Positions 50,410 to 60,356 are shown, counted from the stretch's first letter. The stretch is DNA of 64,000 nt from Arthrobacter sp. U41 (GCF_001750145.1 NZ_CP015732.1:4092001-4156000), one strand, 5' to 3'. Notes: generated from the sequence alone by a model not told the origin. Translations and numbers: made by a program.

Positions 50410-52200
50410 CTACTTCCGGCCGATGAACCAGTCCTGGAGCTTCCGCAGCCGGGTCTGCAACTGCTCCTCGTTGGCCTGGGCCACGGCCGGGCCGCCGCAG
50501 ACCGTCCGGAGCTTGGTGTGGATGACGCCGTGCGGCGTGCCCGTACGGGCAGACCAGGCCGCGACATTCTTGGCCAGTTCGGTGCGCAGGTCCATCAGCA
50601 GGCGATGATCCGGCACGGCGGGTACCTCAGCGGCCGGACCGGCGGCACCCTGCGGGGCCCGCGCATTCTTGCGGTTGAGCTGGGCGTGCTGGCGCTGGCG
50701 CAGCAGCGTGCCGACCTGTTCGGCGTCGAGCAGTCCGGGAATCCCGAGGAAGTCGAGCTCGTCCTCGGAGCCCACCTCGCCGCCGGTGCCGAACTCGCCG
50801 CCGTCGAACAGCACGCGGTCAAAGGAGGCCTGCGAATCCAGGGCCTCAAACTTGCCCTTCATCAGCGAATCGGAGGCCTTCTCCTCGCGGTTCGCCTCGT
50901 CCATCAGCGAGTCTTCCGGGTTGAAAAGCCCGTCGCCGTCGTCCTTCTCGGGGCGGTCCAGGGCGTGGTCCCGCTCGGCTTCCATGGAGTTGGCGAGCGC
51001 CATCAGCTGCGGCACGGAGGGCAGGAAGACCGACGCCGTCTCGCCGCGTTTCCGGGCGCGCACGAACCGCCCGACAGCCTGGGCGAAGAAGAGTGGAGTG
51101 GCGGTGGAGGTCGCGTACACACCGACGGAGAGCCGGGGCACGTCCACACCCTCGGAAACCATCCGCACGGCCACCATCCAGCGTTTCTCGCTGGCGGTGA
51201 ACTCCTCGATCTTGCTGGAGGCCTTGGTGTCGTCGGAAAGGATCACCGTGGGCGATTCGCCCGTGATCCTCTTCAGCTGGCCGGCGTAGGCACGTGCGTC
51301 CTCGTGGTCTGTCGCGATGACCAGACCGCCGGCGTCGGGAACCGTCCGGCGCACCTCGCTCAGCCGTTTGTCCGCCCCGGCAAGCACCGCCGGGATCCAT
51401 GCTCCTGTGGGGTTCAGCGCGGTCCGCCAGGCGTGCGCGGTGACATCCTTGGTGACCGCCGACTCGCCGAGGGAGGCCGCCATCTCCTCGCCGGCGCTCG
51501 TGCGCCAGCGCATCTGGCCCGAGTAGGCCATGAACATCACGGGACGGACCACGTGGTCCCGGAGCGCCTTGCCGTAGCCGTAGGTGTAGTCCGCCCTGGA
51601 ACGGCGGATGCCGTCCCGGTCCTCGGCGTATTCCACGAACGGGATGGGCGAGGTGTCGGAACGGAACGGTGTCCCCGTCAGTGAGAGCCTGCGCGCCGCG
51701 GGCTCGAAGGCCTCGCGCAGCCCGTCGCCCCAGGAGAGTGCCTCCCCGCCGTGGTGGATTTCGTCGAGGATGACGAGGGTGCGGGCGGCCTCGGTTTTGG
51801 CCCGGTGCAGCAGCGGTTTGCTTGCCACCTGGGCGTAGGTGACGGCGACGCCGATGAAGCCGCGGCCGTGCTGGCCGTCGGCGTTCTTGAAGTTCGGGTC
51901 GATGGCGATCCCCACCTTCGCGGCGGCGTCAGCCCACTGCCGTTTCAGGTGGTCCGTGGGCGCCACGATGGTGATGCGGTTGACGACGTTGGCCTCGACC
52001 AGCATGGACGCCACCCGCAGCGCGAAGGTGGTCTTGCCGGCGCCGGGCGTGGCCACCGCCAGGAAGTCCTTCGGATGGGTGCTGAAGTAGCTGTCGAGGG
52101 CTTCCTGCTGCCAGGCACGGAGTTTCGGCGCGGTGCCCCAGGCGGCCCGCTCAGGATACGCGGGAGGCAGGACGGGTCCGCCGAAGAGTGTCTCTGTCAC
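50410..52200 (-). CDS. DEAD/DEAH-box superfamily 2 helicase
   Basis: 596 residues. Motif I ATPGAGKTTFA, motif II ILDEIHHGGEA, motif III SLTGTPFRSD and motif VI QAVGRFVRARKRG mark an SF2 helicase of the type III restriction/UvrB-like group. The C-terminal 180 residues are charged and probably regulatory or nucleic-acid binding. It stands alone, without methylase or specificity subunit, so a restriction role is unlikely; DNA repair is more probable. The GTG start has GGAGG eight bases upstream. Confidence 0.88.
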   Translation of the reverse strand: MTETLFGGPVLPPAYPERAAWGTAPKLRAWQQEALDSYFSTHPKDFLAVATPGAGKTTFALRVASMLVEANVVNRITIVAPTDHLKRQWADAAAKVGIAIDPNFKNADGQHGRGFIGVAVTYAQVASKPLLHRAKTEAARTLVILDEIHHGGEALSWGDGLREAFEPAARRLSLTGTPFRSDTSPIPFVEYAEDRDGIRRSRADYTYGYGKALRDHVVRPVMFMAYSGQMRWRTSAGEEMAASLGESAVTKDVTAHAWRTALNPTGAWIPAVLAGADKRLSEVRRTVPDAGGLVIATDHEDARAYAGQLKRITGESPTVILSDDTKASSKIEEFTASEKRWMVAVRMVSEGVDVPRLSVGVYATSTATPLFFAQAVGRFVRARKRGETASVFLPSVPQLMALANSMEAERDHALDRPEKDDGDGLFNPEDSLMDEANREEKASDSLMKGKFEALDSQASFDRVLFDGGEFGTGGEVGSEDELDFLGIPGLLDAEQVGTLLRQRQHAQLNRKNARAPQGAAGPAAEVPAVPDHRLLMDLRTELAKNVAAWSARTGTPHGVIHTKLRTVCGGPAVAQANEEQLQTRLRKLQDWFIGRK

Positions 52201-52411
52201 TTAGGTGCCCTCCATTCCGCGCACTGCCGCCGCTGCCGGAGAAAACCAATTAAGCACAAAAACACCAATCTTTTCGGATGAACCGTAAGCAATCACCGGC
52301 CGGCACGGACCGGTCATCAGTCACCGGGAGAACAGGTCGCTCCGGGTCCAGGGCGGCGCGCCTGAGGGCGGGACGCAGGGACCTGCCGCGCCGCCGCCGC
52401 GAACTACCGCG

Positions 52412-52729
52412 CTACTTGTCGCCGGAACCGTTGCCGCCGTCTTTGCCCGGGCGGAGGCCGTCGTAGACCTCTTTGCACTCGGGGCACACGGGGAACTTCT
52501 TCGGGTCGCGGCCCGGCGTCCAGACCTTGCCGCACAGGGCGATGACCGGTTCACCGGACAGCGCCGATTCCATGATCTTTTCCTTGCGCACATAGTGCGA
52601 GAAGCGGTCCCGGTCACCGGGTTCCACTTCCTGGCGCAGTTCCTCGCGCTCGATCGTGGCCGTCGACGTCCCGGCTCCGGAGAGCTCGCGCATCGGGTCG
52701 TTTTCGAGGGGATCGGTCATGCTGTTCAT
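52412..52729 (-). CDS. DUF3039 protein
   Basis: 105 residues. The actinobacterial DUF3039 features are EELRQEVEPGDRDRFSHYVRKEKI, ALSGEPVIALCGKVWTPGRDP and the zinc-like pair CPECKEVYDGL. Together with the cysteine in ALCGK this suggests a small metal-binding protein. ATGs at 52720 and 52738 are alternative starts. Function unknown. The 211 bp between it and the helicase start hold nothing recognisable. Confidence 0.85.
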   Translation of the reverse strand: MNSMTDPLENDPMRELSGAGTSTATIEREELRQEVEPGDRDRFSHYVRKEKIMESALSGEPVIALCGKVWTPGRDPKKFPVCPECKEVYDGLRPGKDGGNGSGDK

Positions 52730-52799
52730 GTGACCCATCTTAGCCGCTCGATCTGGCGGACGTGCGACGGTACCCCGGCGGGATCGCGGGAACCGGTCC

Positions 52800-53582
52800 C
52801 TACAGGCCCTGCCACGAGGGCTTGTTCTCGTAGCTGTGGCGGTAGTAATCGGCGAGCCGCAGCGACGAGGCCGCCGCCTCGTCAACCAGGATCGTGGCGT
52901 GCGGGTGCAGCTGCAGGACGGATGCGGCGCAGATGGCGGCAACGGGTCCTTCCACGAGGTCCCGGACCGCCTGGGCCTTCTGCGCGCCGGTGGCGATGAG
53001 GATCACATGCCGGGCTTCCAGGATGGTTCCCAGCCCCTGGGTCACGACATGGTGCGGGACCTGGGACAGGCTCCCGAAGAACCGTGCATTGTCCCGGCGT
53101 GTCTGCTCGACCAGGGTCTTGACCCTGGTCCGTGAGGCAAGGGATGAGCCGGGCTCGTTGAACGCGATGTGGCCGTCAGTTCCGACTCCCAGCAGTTGCA
53201 GGTCCACTCCTCCGGCCGCCCGGATGGCGTCCTCGAAGGCCATACAGGCTGCGGGGATGTCCGCGGCGCCGCCGTCCGGCCCGCGCACGTTCGCCGGGTT
53301 GATGTTCACCCGTTCCGTGAATTCGCGCCTGACCACCTCACGGTAGGACTCCGGGTGGCCGGCCGGCAGACCCACATACTCGTCAAGGGAGAAGGCCCGC
53401 ACCCGGCTGAAGTCCAGGCCGTCGCGCTCGTGCCGCAGGGCCAGCTCGTTGTAGACCGGCAACGGTGACGAACCGGTGGCCAGGCCCAGGACGGCGTCGG
53501 GCTTGCGCCGGAGCAGCGCCTCAATCGCATCCGCCGCGAGCGCGGCGATCAGCTTGCTGCCGGACAGAATGACAACTTCCAT
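52800..53582 (-). CDS. nagB: glucosamine-6-phosphate deaminase
   Basis: 260 residues. Converts glucosamine 6-phosphate to fructose 6-phosphate and ammonia. The phosphate loop GLATGSSPLPVYNEL, SLDEYVGLPAGHPESYREVV and the active-site GVGTDGHIAFNEPGSSLASRTR are clear. No other amino-sugar gene is adjacent. Length is normal for the single-domain form. Confidence 0.95.
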   Translation of the reverse strand: MEVVILSGSKLIAALAADAIEALLRRKPDAVLGLATGSSPLPVYNELALRHERDGLDFSRVRAFSLDEYVGLPAGHPESYREVVRREFTERVNINPANVRGPDGGAADIPAACMAFEDAIRAAGGVDLQLLGVGTDGHIAFNEPGSSLASRTRVKTLVEQTRRDNARFFGSLSQVPHHVVTQGLGTILEARHVILIATGAQKAQAVRDLVEGPVAAICAASVLQLHPHATILVDEAAASSLRLADYYRHSYENKPSWQGL

Positions 53583-53663
53583 GGCCTGCCTTTGCGCTTG
53601 CCGTGCCCCTTGGCGGTTGTGCCTTAGTGGCAGGCTACCGCAGTCCCGGCCCGGGCGCGCGGG

Positions 53664-55235
53664 TCAGCGGTGGACGGCGACCTGGGCCAGCAGTTCCGGC
53701 CCCCGGGCGTCGAGCCATTTCCCGCCCAGCCGCACCCCGGCGGCAAACAGCCCGAGCCCCAGGCCCGGGCCCACCACCAGGTTGATCCAGCCGGGCACGG
53801 CACTGCCTGTGGCGAATTGTGCCGCCACCAGCGCCACTTCGGGCACCAGCAGCAGGAAGAGCACCCCCATGCCGCCGAACTGGACCGCCATGGTCTGCGC
53901 CACATTGCCCGGCGGTTTCTTGAACGGGCTGTCGCCGGGGATCGGCACAGCGGCGGTGTAGCGTGCCGATACCACCGAGGAGAGACCCAACCCGCTGAAC
54001 AGGACACCGAGGGACAGCCCGAGCACGCCGGGCAGCAACTGCCAGTCCGCGCCAAAGACGAACGGCAGGACGCTGAGCGCCAGCACCGCCGGCAGGGCGA
54101 AGACCAGGCACGCAACGGCCCGGCCGAGCCGGTCGTGGACCCCCCGCACCCCCGTGGACAGGTGCAGCGCGAAAGCGGTGCTGTCATAGGAAACGTCTGT
54201 TGAGATGGACCAGGCAAGCAGGAACGCTGTCAGCGGTCCGACGAAGAGGAGCAGACCGTAGGATCCCGTCTGGGCGGCCTGGAACAGAAACAGGACCGGC
54301 AGCAGCGGGACAACCACGAGGGCGCCCGCGTAGCGGGGATCCCGGACCCAGTAGCTCAGCGACCGCGCCGCGACCGCGCCGGTTGGCGTTGCCGGGAACA
54401 GCCTGAAGAAGCCCAGTCCCCGGGCTCGTCTTTTGGAGCCGCCGGAGTAGGACGGCGTCACGAGCGCCCGCTGAAGCAGCAGCTTCCAGCACAGCGCGAG
54501 TCCGGCGAGTGTGGCCAGCGCGATCAGGAACTTCAGGGCCGCGGCGCCGTAGCTTCCCGCGGCAAGTTCCCCGCCGAGGGACCACGCTGCCCCCGCCGGG
54601 GTCCAGGACAGCGTCCGGGCCAGCCCGGTCAGGAAGTCCCCGGAACCGGCAATCCCTTCGGCGACACCCGCCACGATCGGTCCCATCAGGACGAGGGGAA
54701 TCAGGAAGACGACCGCACTGGCGTCCTTGAAACGGCGGGAACTCGCCAGCCCTGCGGTGGCCGTGGTGACCACTTTGGACAGCACAATGCAGCTCAGCAC
54801 ACCAAGGACCGCGCCCACCAGGGCTCCCCCGGCGGCGGGAAGGCTCCGGGACCAGGTCCCGACGGTGCCAAGTGCCACCAGCGCGGTCGCCGTGCCCGGA
54901 ATTCCGATCAGCCCGCCGAGGGCCAGTCCGGTCAGCAGCTGGGGCATCGGCACAGCGAACGTGGTGAACCGTGCCGGGTCAAGGGTCATATCCGCGGCCG
55001 AGGCCGCGATCGGGACAACGGCCCACCCCAGCAGCGCCGCCGCGCCGCCCAGCACAATGACCGTCTGGGCCAAACCGGCGTCCGCCCCGCGGAGGAGCAG
55101 CAGCCCCGTGATGCCGAGCCCGACGAGTCCCAGCGCATACAGGGTGCCGATGCCGAGGCCCACCAGCTGCCACGGGCTGCGCCGGAGGCTGTTGCGCAGC
55201 AGTGTCAGCTTGAGCCTTAGAAGGTCCGCAACCAT
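53664..55235 (-). CDS. ABC-2 type transporter permease
   Basis: 523 residues with about twelve hydrophobic segments, beginning MVADLLRLKLTLLRNSLRRSPWQ. No conserved catalytic motif, as expected for the permease half of an exporter. Its first 19 bases overlap the end of the ATPase gene upstream, so the two form one complex. Short charged loops (SYSGGSKRRARG, PGDSPFKKPPGN) face the cytoplasm. The cargo is unknown; such pairs often export peptides or drugs. Confidence 0.85.
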   Translation of the reverse strand: MVADLLRLKLTLLRNSLRRSPWQLVGLGIGTLYALGLVGLGITGLLLLRGADAGLAQTVIVLGGAAALLGWAVVPIAASAADMTLDPARFTTFAVPMPQLLTGLALGGLIGIPGTATALVALGTVGTWSRSLPAAGGALVGAVLGVLSCIVLSKVVTTATAGLASSRRFKDASAVVFLIPLVLMGPIVAGVAEGIAGSGDFLTGLARTLSWTPAGAAWSLGGELAAGSYGAAALKFLIALATLAGLALCWKLLLQRALVTPSYSGGSKRRARGLGFFRLFPATPTGAVAARSLSYWVRDPRYAGALVVVPLLPVLFLFQAAQTGSYGLLLFVGPLTAFLLAWSISTDVSYDSTAFALHLSTGVRGVHDRLGRAVACLVFALPAVLALSVLPFVFGADWQLLPGVLGLSLGVLFSGLGLSSVVSARYTAAVPIPGDSPFKKPPGNVAQTMAVQFGGMGVLFLLLVPEVALVAAQFATGSAVPGWINLVVGPGLGLGLFAAGVRLGGKWLDARGPELLAQVAVHR

Positions 55236-56023
55236 TCCAGCCCTTCCGTGTGGTTGCGGCCGCCGACCAGCTGGACGAAGCGGTCCTCGAGGGACTCACC
55301 GGCCCGGACCTCGTCCACCGTGCCGGCGGCGAGCAGCCGGCCGGCGGCCACAACGGCGACGTGGTCGCACATCCGCTGCACCAGGTCCATAACGTGGCTC
55401 GAGACAATGACGGTGCCGCCGGAGGCCACATAACGGTCCAGGATCTCGCGGATGTTGGCGGCGGACACAGGATCCACCGATTCGAACGGCTCGTCCAGGA
55501 CCAGCAGCCGGGGCGCGTGGATCAGGGCCGAGGCGAGGGCGATTTTCTTCGTCATGCCGGCGGAGTAGTCCACCACCAGCGTTCCGGCGTCGGGACCCAG
55601 GTCCAGTGCGGCGAGCAGTTCCTTGACGCGCACGGCCACAACGTCCTTGTCCATGCCGCGCAGCAGGCCGGCGTAGCTGACCAGCTGCGCGCCGGTCAGC
55701 CGGTCAAAGAGCCGGACACCGTCCGGGAGGATGCCCATCAGCTTCTTCGCTTCCAGCGGGTGCGTCCAGACATCCACTCCGTGCACGAACGCCGTGCCGA
55801 ACTCGGGCCGCAACAGTCCCGTGGCCATCGACAGGGTGGTGGTCTTGCCGGCCCCGTTCGGGCCGACGATCCCGTAGAAGGAGCCGGCCGGAACGTCCAG
55901 GCTGAGGCCGTCGACGGCGATCTTGTCGCCAAAGCGCTTGGCCAGCCCGCGCAGCGACAGCGCGGGAACCGCCGGCCCCGGCTTGTTTCCAGGGGCAGGC
56001 GGACGCGGCTGCTGAAAAGTCAT
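55217..56023 (-). CDS. ABC transporter ATP-binding protein
   Basis: 268 residues. Walker A GPNGAGKTTTLSMATG, Walker B LLVLDEPFESVDP and the H-loop VIVSSHVMD are present. The signature motif reads YSAGM instead of LSGGQ, a variation seen in ABC-2 exporters of this class. The N-terminus has a Pro-rich lead of about 20 residues. It overlaps the permease gene, with which it makes an exporter. Confidence 0.92.
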   Translation of the reverse strand: MTFQQPRPPAPGNKPGPAVPALSLRGLAKRFGDKIAVDGLSLDVPAGSFYGIVGPNGAGKTTTLSMATGLLRPEFGTAFVHGVDVWTHPLEAKKLMGILPDGVRLFDRLTGAQLVSYAGLLRGMDKDVVAVRVKELLAALDLGPDAGTLVVDYSAGMTKKIALASALIHAPRLLVLDEPFESVDPVSAANIREILDRYVASGGTVIVSSHVMDLVQRMCDHVAVVAAGRLLAAGTVDEVRAGESLEDRFVQLVGGRNHTEGLEWLRTF

Positions 56024-56109
56024 GTCGCTAGACTAACCGTCCCGTGCGGGGAACGGATCGTCCGCAGGGCACAGCCGGGCCGGCGGACCCCGCCCCGGGC
56101 CCCGTCCCG

Positions 56110-57210
56110 CTAGAAGGAGTGCCGGGGAACGGCGCGTTCGTACTGCGGCGGCCAGGCCAGCTCATGGCCCAGCTCGAACGCGGCCCGCAGCCACCAGTGC
56201 GGGTCGCGCAGCGCGGCACGGGCGATGAAGACACCGTCGGCCTGGCCGGTGGCAACGGCGTGCTCGGCCTGGCCGGCCGACGTCAGCAGCCCCACGGTAC
56301 CCGTCCGGACCCCGGTTTCACGCCGGATCCGCGCGGCGAAGCCGGTCTGGTAGCCGGGTCCCACCGGAATCTGCTGGTACGCCACGGCGCCGCCGCTGGA
56401 CACGTCCACCAGGTCCACGCCGTGTTCGGATGCCGCTTTGGCCATCCGCACCGACGCCTCAATATCAAGGCCGCCCTCGGCCCAGTCCGAGGCAGAGATC
56501 CGGAGCAGCAGCGGCATGGAGTCGGGGATGACGTTCCGCACGGCATCAACAACGGCCAGGGTCAGCCGGTTCCGGCCTGCCTCGTCGCCGCCCCACCGGT
56601 CAGTGCGGTCGTTGACGAGCGGACTCTGGAACTGGTGCAGCAGGTAGCCGTGGGCGCCGTGGATTTCGATCGTGTCGAAGCCGGCTCCCACGGCCCGGAC
56701 CGCAGCCGCGGCGAAATCGGCGATCACGCCGCCGATCTGCTCCTCCGTCATCGCCGACGGGGCCTCGTAGCCGTCAAAGGCCGAGGTGCCGGGTCCCGCG
56801 GTGGGCCAGCCGCCGTCGGCGACGGCCACCGTGCCCTGCTTGCCGGAGAACGGCCAGTACGAGGACGCCTTCCGGCCCGCGTGCGCCAGCTGGGTGCCGA
56901 TCTTGGTGTCCGCGGTGCCGTGCCGGTGCACGAAGGATGTGATCCGTTCCCATGCCGCGGCCTGATCGTCGTTGTAGAGTCCGGCGTCCCGGGGGCTGAT
57001 CCGTCCGGAGGCGTTCACGGCGGCCGCCTCGGTGAGGATGAGGGCGGCTCCTCCCGTGGCAAAGGAACCCAGGTGCATCAGATGCCAGTCGTTGGGAACT
57101 CCTTCCCCGGTTTCCGGCTCACAGCTGTACTGGCACATCGGAGACACCCAGCCGCGGTGCTGCAGGTGCAGGGCACGCAGTTCCAGCGGCGTAAAAAGCG
57201 CCGAACCCAT
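56110..57210 (-). CDS. NADH:flavin oxidoreductase (old yellow enzyme, YqjM-like)
   Basis: 366-residue FMN enzyme that reduces activated alkenes. YqjM-group marks are the redox cysteine in VSPMCQYS, the WHLMHLGSFATGGAALILTEA strand, IGTQLAHAGRKAS, the substrate-binding pair in IHGAHGYLLHQFQSPLVNDRTDRWGG and ISASDWAEGG. The ATG shares one base with the stop of the YbbN-like gene. Physiological substrate unknown; stress by reactive electrophiles is a common setting. Confidence 0.93.
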   Translation of the reverse strand: MGSALFTPLELRALHLQHRGWVSPMCQYSCEPETGEGVPNDWHLMHLGSFATGGAALILTEAAAVNASGRISPRDAGLYNDDQAAAWERITSFVHRHGTADTKIGTQLAHAGRKASSYWPFSGKQGTVAVADGGWPTAGPGTSAFDGYEAPSAMTEEQIGGVIADFAAAAVRAVGAGFDTIEIHGAHGYLLHQFQSPLVNDRTDRWGGDEAGRNRLTLAVVDAVRNVIPDSMPLLLRISASDWAEGGLDIEASVRMAKAASEHGVDLVDVSSGGAVAYQQIPVGPGYQTGFAARIRRETGVRTGTVGLLTSAGQAEHAVATGQADGVFIARAALRDPHWWLRAAFELGHELAWPPQYERAVPRHSF

Positions 57211-58220
57211 CAGAAGAGGACCCGTGCGAGGTTTTGGCGCGCTTTCGCGACGCGGGCGTCGGCGGTGCCCACGACGTCGAACAGTTCCAGCAGCCTGACC
57301 CGTGCCGTTTCCCGCTCCGGTCCGAAGTTCCTGCCGATGAACGCAACGATCCGGCCCAGTCCGTCCTCGACGTGTCCGCCGGCAACGTCCAGGTCAGCCA
57401 CAGCCAGCTGGGCTTCGAGGCTGTCCGGCTCGGTGGCGGCCTGCTGGCGCAGCGCTTCGGTGTCCGCGGCGGACAGCGGCTGGAGCCGGCCCATCAGCTC
57501 CACCTGCGCGAGTCCGGCCTTGGCCTCGGAATCGGCGGGCATCTCCAGGAGGGCCTGGCGGTAGGCGTCCGCGGCGGCGGCGTAGTCACCGGCTTCGATC
57601 GCGTCAAACGCTTTCTGGTGCAGGGGCGGCAGCGGCGGCGCCTCGGCCTCATCGGCGCCGGGTCCGCCGGCGCCGATCCGCCCGGTCACGCCGTTGGCGG
57701 CAGCGACCTTGAGCAGCTCGTCCAGCAGGCTGCGGACCTGCTGTTCCTCGGCGGCACCCTGGAAGAGGGGCACCGGCTGGCCCTTGACGAGGGCCACGGC
57801 GGTGGGAACGGCCTGCACCTGGAACGCCTGGGCAAGTTGCGGGAACACCTCGACGTCGGCGGCGCCGAGGACCAGCTGGCCCTCGTAGCTGTTCACGATC
57901 CGCTCGAGGACGTCAGCCTGCTCGGCCGAGCCCGGCGAATAGGCGGCCCACAGCGCTATGACAACGGGCACCTGGGCCGAGAGCTCAACGAGTTCCTGGA
58001 AGTTGGCTTCGGTGATGTCCACCCGAAGCGGCCGGCCGGGATGCTCCGCACCCCCGTTGCCTGCGGCGGGAGTACCCGGTGTGCCGGCGGTGCCGGCGGG
58101 GGCCGGGCCGGCCGGTGGCGCAGCGGGACGCTGTTTCAGGGCGGACAGGTCGACGGCGCCCCGCAGGTTGAGCGGGTTGGCGGCAGCCGGCGGGACGGGG
58201 CGGGAAGCTGGCGAAGTCAT
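57210..58220 (-). CDS. YbbN/CnoX-like co-chaperone (thioredoxin fold plus TPR)
   Basis: 336 residues. A Pro/Ala-rich lead (about 1-75) precedes a thioredoxin-like domain in which the CxxC site is replaced by SPGS (LWAAYSPGSAEQADVL); the cis-proline stretch QAVPTAVALVKGQPV is kept. The C-terminal half consists of TPR-like helices (KAFDAIEAGDYAAAADAYRQALLEMPADSEAKAGLAQ). This is the actinobacterial form of YbbN, a holdase without redox activity. It overlaps the old yellow enzyme gene by one base. Confidence 0.88.
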   Translation of the reverse strand: MTSPASRPVPPAAANPLNLRGAVDLSALKQRPAAPPAGPAPAGTAGTPGTPAAGNGGAEHPGRPLRVDITEANFQELVELSAQVPVVIALWAAYSPGSAEQADVLERIVNSYEGQLVLGAADVEVFPQLAQAFQVQAVPTAVALVKGQPVPLFQGAAEEQQVRSLLDELLKVAAANGVTGRIGAGGPGADEAEAPPLPPLHQKAFDAIEAGDYAAAADAYRQALLEMPADSEAKAGLAQVELMGRLQPLSAADTEALRQQAATEPDSLEAQLAVADLDVAGGHVEDGLGRIVAFIGRNFGPERETARVRLLELFDVVGTADARVAKARQNLARVLF

Positions 58221-58274
58221 GGTTCCACTCTAGCCACATCGGCCCCCGCCGGTGCCACGTGAGGGGCCCCGGCA

Positions 58275-58312
58275 ACAGAAAAGACCCGGCCTTGCGGCCG
58301 GGTCTTTTCTGT
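58275..58312 (-). terminator. strong terminator behind the large membrane protein gene
   Basis: 17-bp perfect arms beginning ACAGAAAAGACCCGGCC around a TTGC loop. On the minus strand the hairpin is followed by the TTTTCT side, 49 bp from the stop of the 58361-60154 gene. Confidence 0.88.
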
Positions 58313-58360
58313 CAGCGCCGGTCAGGCCGGCGCTACTCCTCTGTGGGCCTGGTTGCGGGC

Positions 58361-60154
58361 CTACTTAAAGCTGGCCCCCACGAGGCCGCGGGTGGCGGCC
58401 ACGAGCTTCATCGGGTCCTGGGACCCTGCCGGGGGGATATAGACGGCCGCGGACTCGGCGAAGTTCAGCACCATTCCGGTGCTGGTCTCCTTGCCGCCGG
58501 CCAGGGCCGCTGCGTCGTCACCGATGGTCAGCTTGTCGCCGGCGGCCTTGGGGGTGCCATCAAACGCGAAGTTCAGGCGGCCCAGGGCCAGTGCTCCGCC
58601 GTCTGCGGTCCGGAACACCACAATGCTTTCCGGGACGACCTTGTGGGTGAAGGAGAAGGTGCCGTTGACGCCCGAACTCACCACATCGGCCTGGTAGGCC
58701 AGCGTGTCAGCGATGTACGGGGACGACGCGCCTTCGGCGAGTTTGTCCTTGAACGCGGAGTCGGCGGAATTCAGCCGGTCGCCCAGCCCGCCCAGTGCTT
58801 CCTCGCCGCTGTAAAGCAGACCCGTTTTGTCCGAGGGTGCCAGTGTCTCGGTGCCGCCGCGGGCGATCCCCGGGAAGGTCGTTCCCGGCTGCAGCGGCGT
58901 CGTGAGGACCAGCTTGTAGTTCTCCCGCGGGGATACCTGGGTCAGGGTAAGCAGCTGAGGCACAACGTTGCCCTCGCCCTGGGTGACGGCCATGACGGTG
59001 CGCGGCCAGCTGCGCTTGTCAGTGACCACTGTCGTGAGGAGCTTCGTGGCGCGGACCGGCATCCGGGCCTCGTAGGTCCCGACCTGGGAACGGATCTTGT
59101 AGTTCTGCGTGCGGACCTCGAGTTCGGGTCCGGCCACGCGCGGCTCGAGTTTGCTGGCATCCTTGGCCGCGTCACCGGCGTCGGCCGCACTGGCAACCTG
59201 TTCAAGGATGCGGCGGAACTGGGCATCAACCAGCACCGGTGAGCCCGGAGCCTGCCCGGCGGCGGCAGAGGAAGGACTCGGCGACGGGGCGGGCGTCTGG
59301 CTGGCGTGGGCCGCGACGCCGCTTCCGGCGACGGCCGTGGCGGTCAGCACCGCCACAACCACGCCGGAGCGCCGCAGGCGCCGGGCGATGGTGGCGGGTT
59401 CGGCGGTGAGTTTTTCGGAGCCGGTTTCGTTCCGTGCCGTTCCCGTGCGTGCCTCAGGCTTGGCCTCGGCGCGGGGGGAAGGCGTGCTGCCGCCGGTTGC
59501 CGTGCCACTGCCCGGTCCGCCGTTGCCTGTCCCGGCGCGGGCGCCGGACTTGGGCTTGAGCACCAGCAGGGCGGCTCCGGCCAGGATCAGCAGGCCGCCG
59601 AGAACCATAAAGGGAATGGCCCACGGAGTGGAAGTGTCATTCGGGAACGTTATGGTGATCGAGCTGGGGGCCGGCTTGGTCCCGTCCGTGGCGAGCAGCA
59701 GGTCCCAGTCGCCGTCCGCCGGCGGGGTCCAGTTGTACTTCAGCTCGCCGCTGGCGTTTTCGGTGGTTACCCACAGGTCCGATCCGGCGGGCGAGGGCGC
59801 GGTCGCTTCGCCGCCGGCATGCGTCAACTGCAGCGCCTTGCCGTCCTCGGAGACGCCGGAGACGGTGTTGTGCGCGGTCGTGCCGACCCAGGCCTCGACG
59901 TCGTCCGGGCGGCCGGCGGCCAGCATGAAGCTGCCCTCGCCCTTGACATTGATCGTCACCGGGCCGTCGTGCAGCGTGCGGAGCTTCCCGTCAAAAACGG
60001 TCAGCGGTGCGGCGGCGGCATCGGCCGGTGCGGTGGCGGTCACGGTCTCGGCCGGAGCCCAGAATGTCTTCTGGCCGATTCCGGCGAGCAGTGTCAGGAG
60101 GCCGAGCAGCACTAATGCAACTGCAGTCTTGAAACGCAAAATTTTACCTATCAT
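58361..60154 (-). CDS. large membrane-anchored protein of unknown function
   Basis: 597 residues from the ATG at MIGKILRF; an ATG ten codons earlier has no better ribosome-binding site. Seen are an N-terminal hydrophobic segment (about 10-30), an extracellular region, two further hydrophobic segments (about 190-210 and 280-300) separated by a Pro/Gly/Thr-rich cytoplasmic linker, and a large C-terminal domain of about 290 residues, probably outside. The N-terminal 170 residues read like a beta-sandwich (NWTPPADGDWDLLLATDG). No enzyme or transport motif was recognised. The gene diverges from the AI-2E family transporter. Confidence 0.75.
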   Translation of the reverse strand: MIGKILRFKTAVALVLLGLLTLLAGIGQKTFWAPAETVTATAPADAAAAPLTVFDGKLRTLHDGPVTINVKGEGSFMLAAGRPDDVEAWVGTTAHNTVSGVSEDGKALQLTHAGGEATAPSPAGSDLWVTTENASGELKYNWTPPADGDWDLLLATDGTKPAPSSITITFPNDTSTPWAIPFMVLGGLLILAGAALLVLKPKSGARAGTGNGGPGSGTATGGSTPSPRAEAKPEARTGTARNETGSEKLTAEPATIARRLRRSGVVVAVLTATAVAGSGVAAHASQTPAPSPSPSSAAAGQAPGSPVLVDAQFRRILEQVASAADAGDAAKDASKLEPRVAGPELEVRTQNYKIRSQVGTYEARMPVRATKLLTTVVTDKRSWPRTVMAVTQGEGNVVPQLLTLTQVSPRENYKLVLTTPLQPGTTFPGIARGGTETLAPSDKTGLLYSGEEALGGLGDRLNSADSAFKDKLAEGASSPYIADTLAYQADVVSSGVNGTFSFTHKVVPESIVVFRTADGGALALGRLNFAFDGTPKAAGDKLTIGDDAAALAGGKETSTGMVLNFAESAAVYIPPAGSQDPMKLVAATRGLVGASFK

Positions 60155-60356
60155 CAGCGGACACTTAGCTTCAATAGTAACCATTTTGTTACCAGAGAGT
60201 CAGATCGGGCAGGTTGTCAACCCCTGCCGCGGCACCCGCGGGAACCATCCAACCGCGCCAAAACAAGCCTGCTGATAAGGTTTGCGGTGATCATCACACC
60301 ATGGCCGCGACAGCGGCTTCGCCGGGAATATCCACAGGACAAGGGCTTTCAACGCA

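Noticed and set aside
50410..52200. Helicase as part of a restriction or phage-defence system
   Set aside because: No methyltransferase, nuclease or other defence gene lies nearby; neighbours are a lipoprotein and DUF3039, a housekeeping context.
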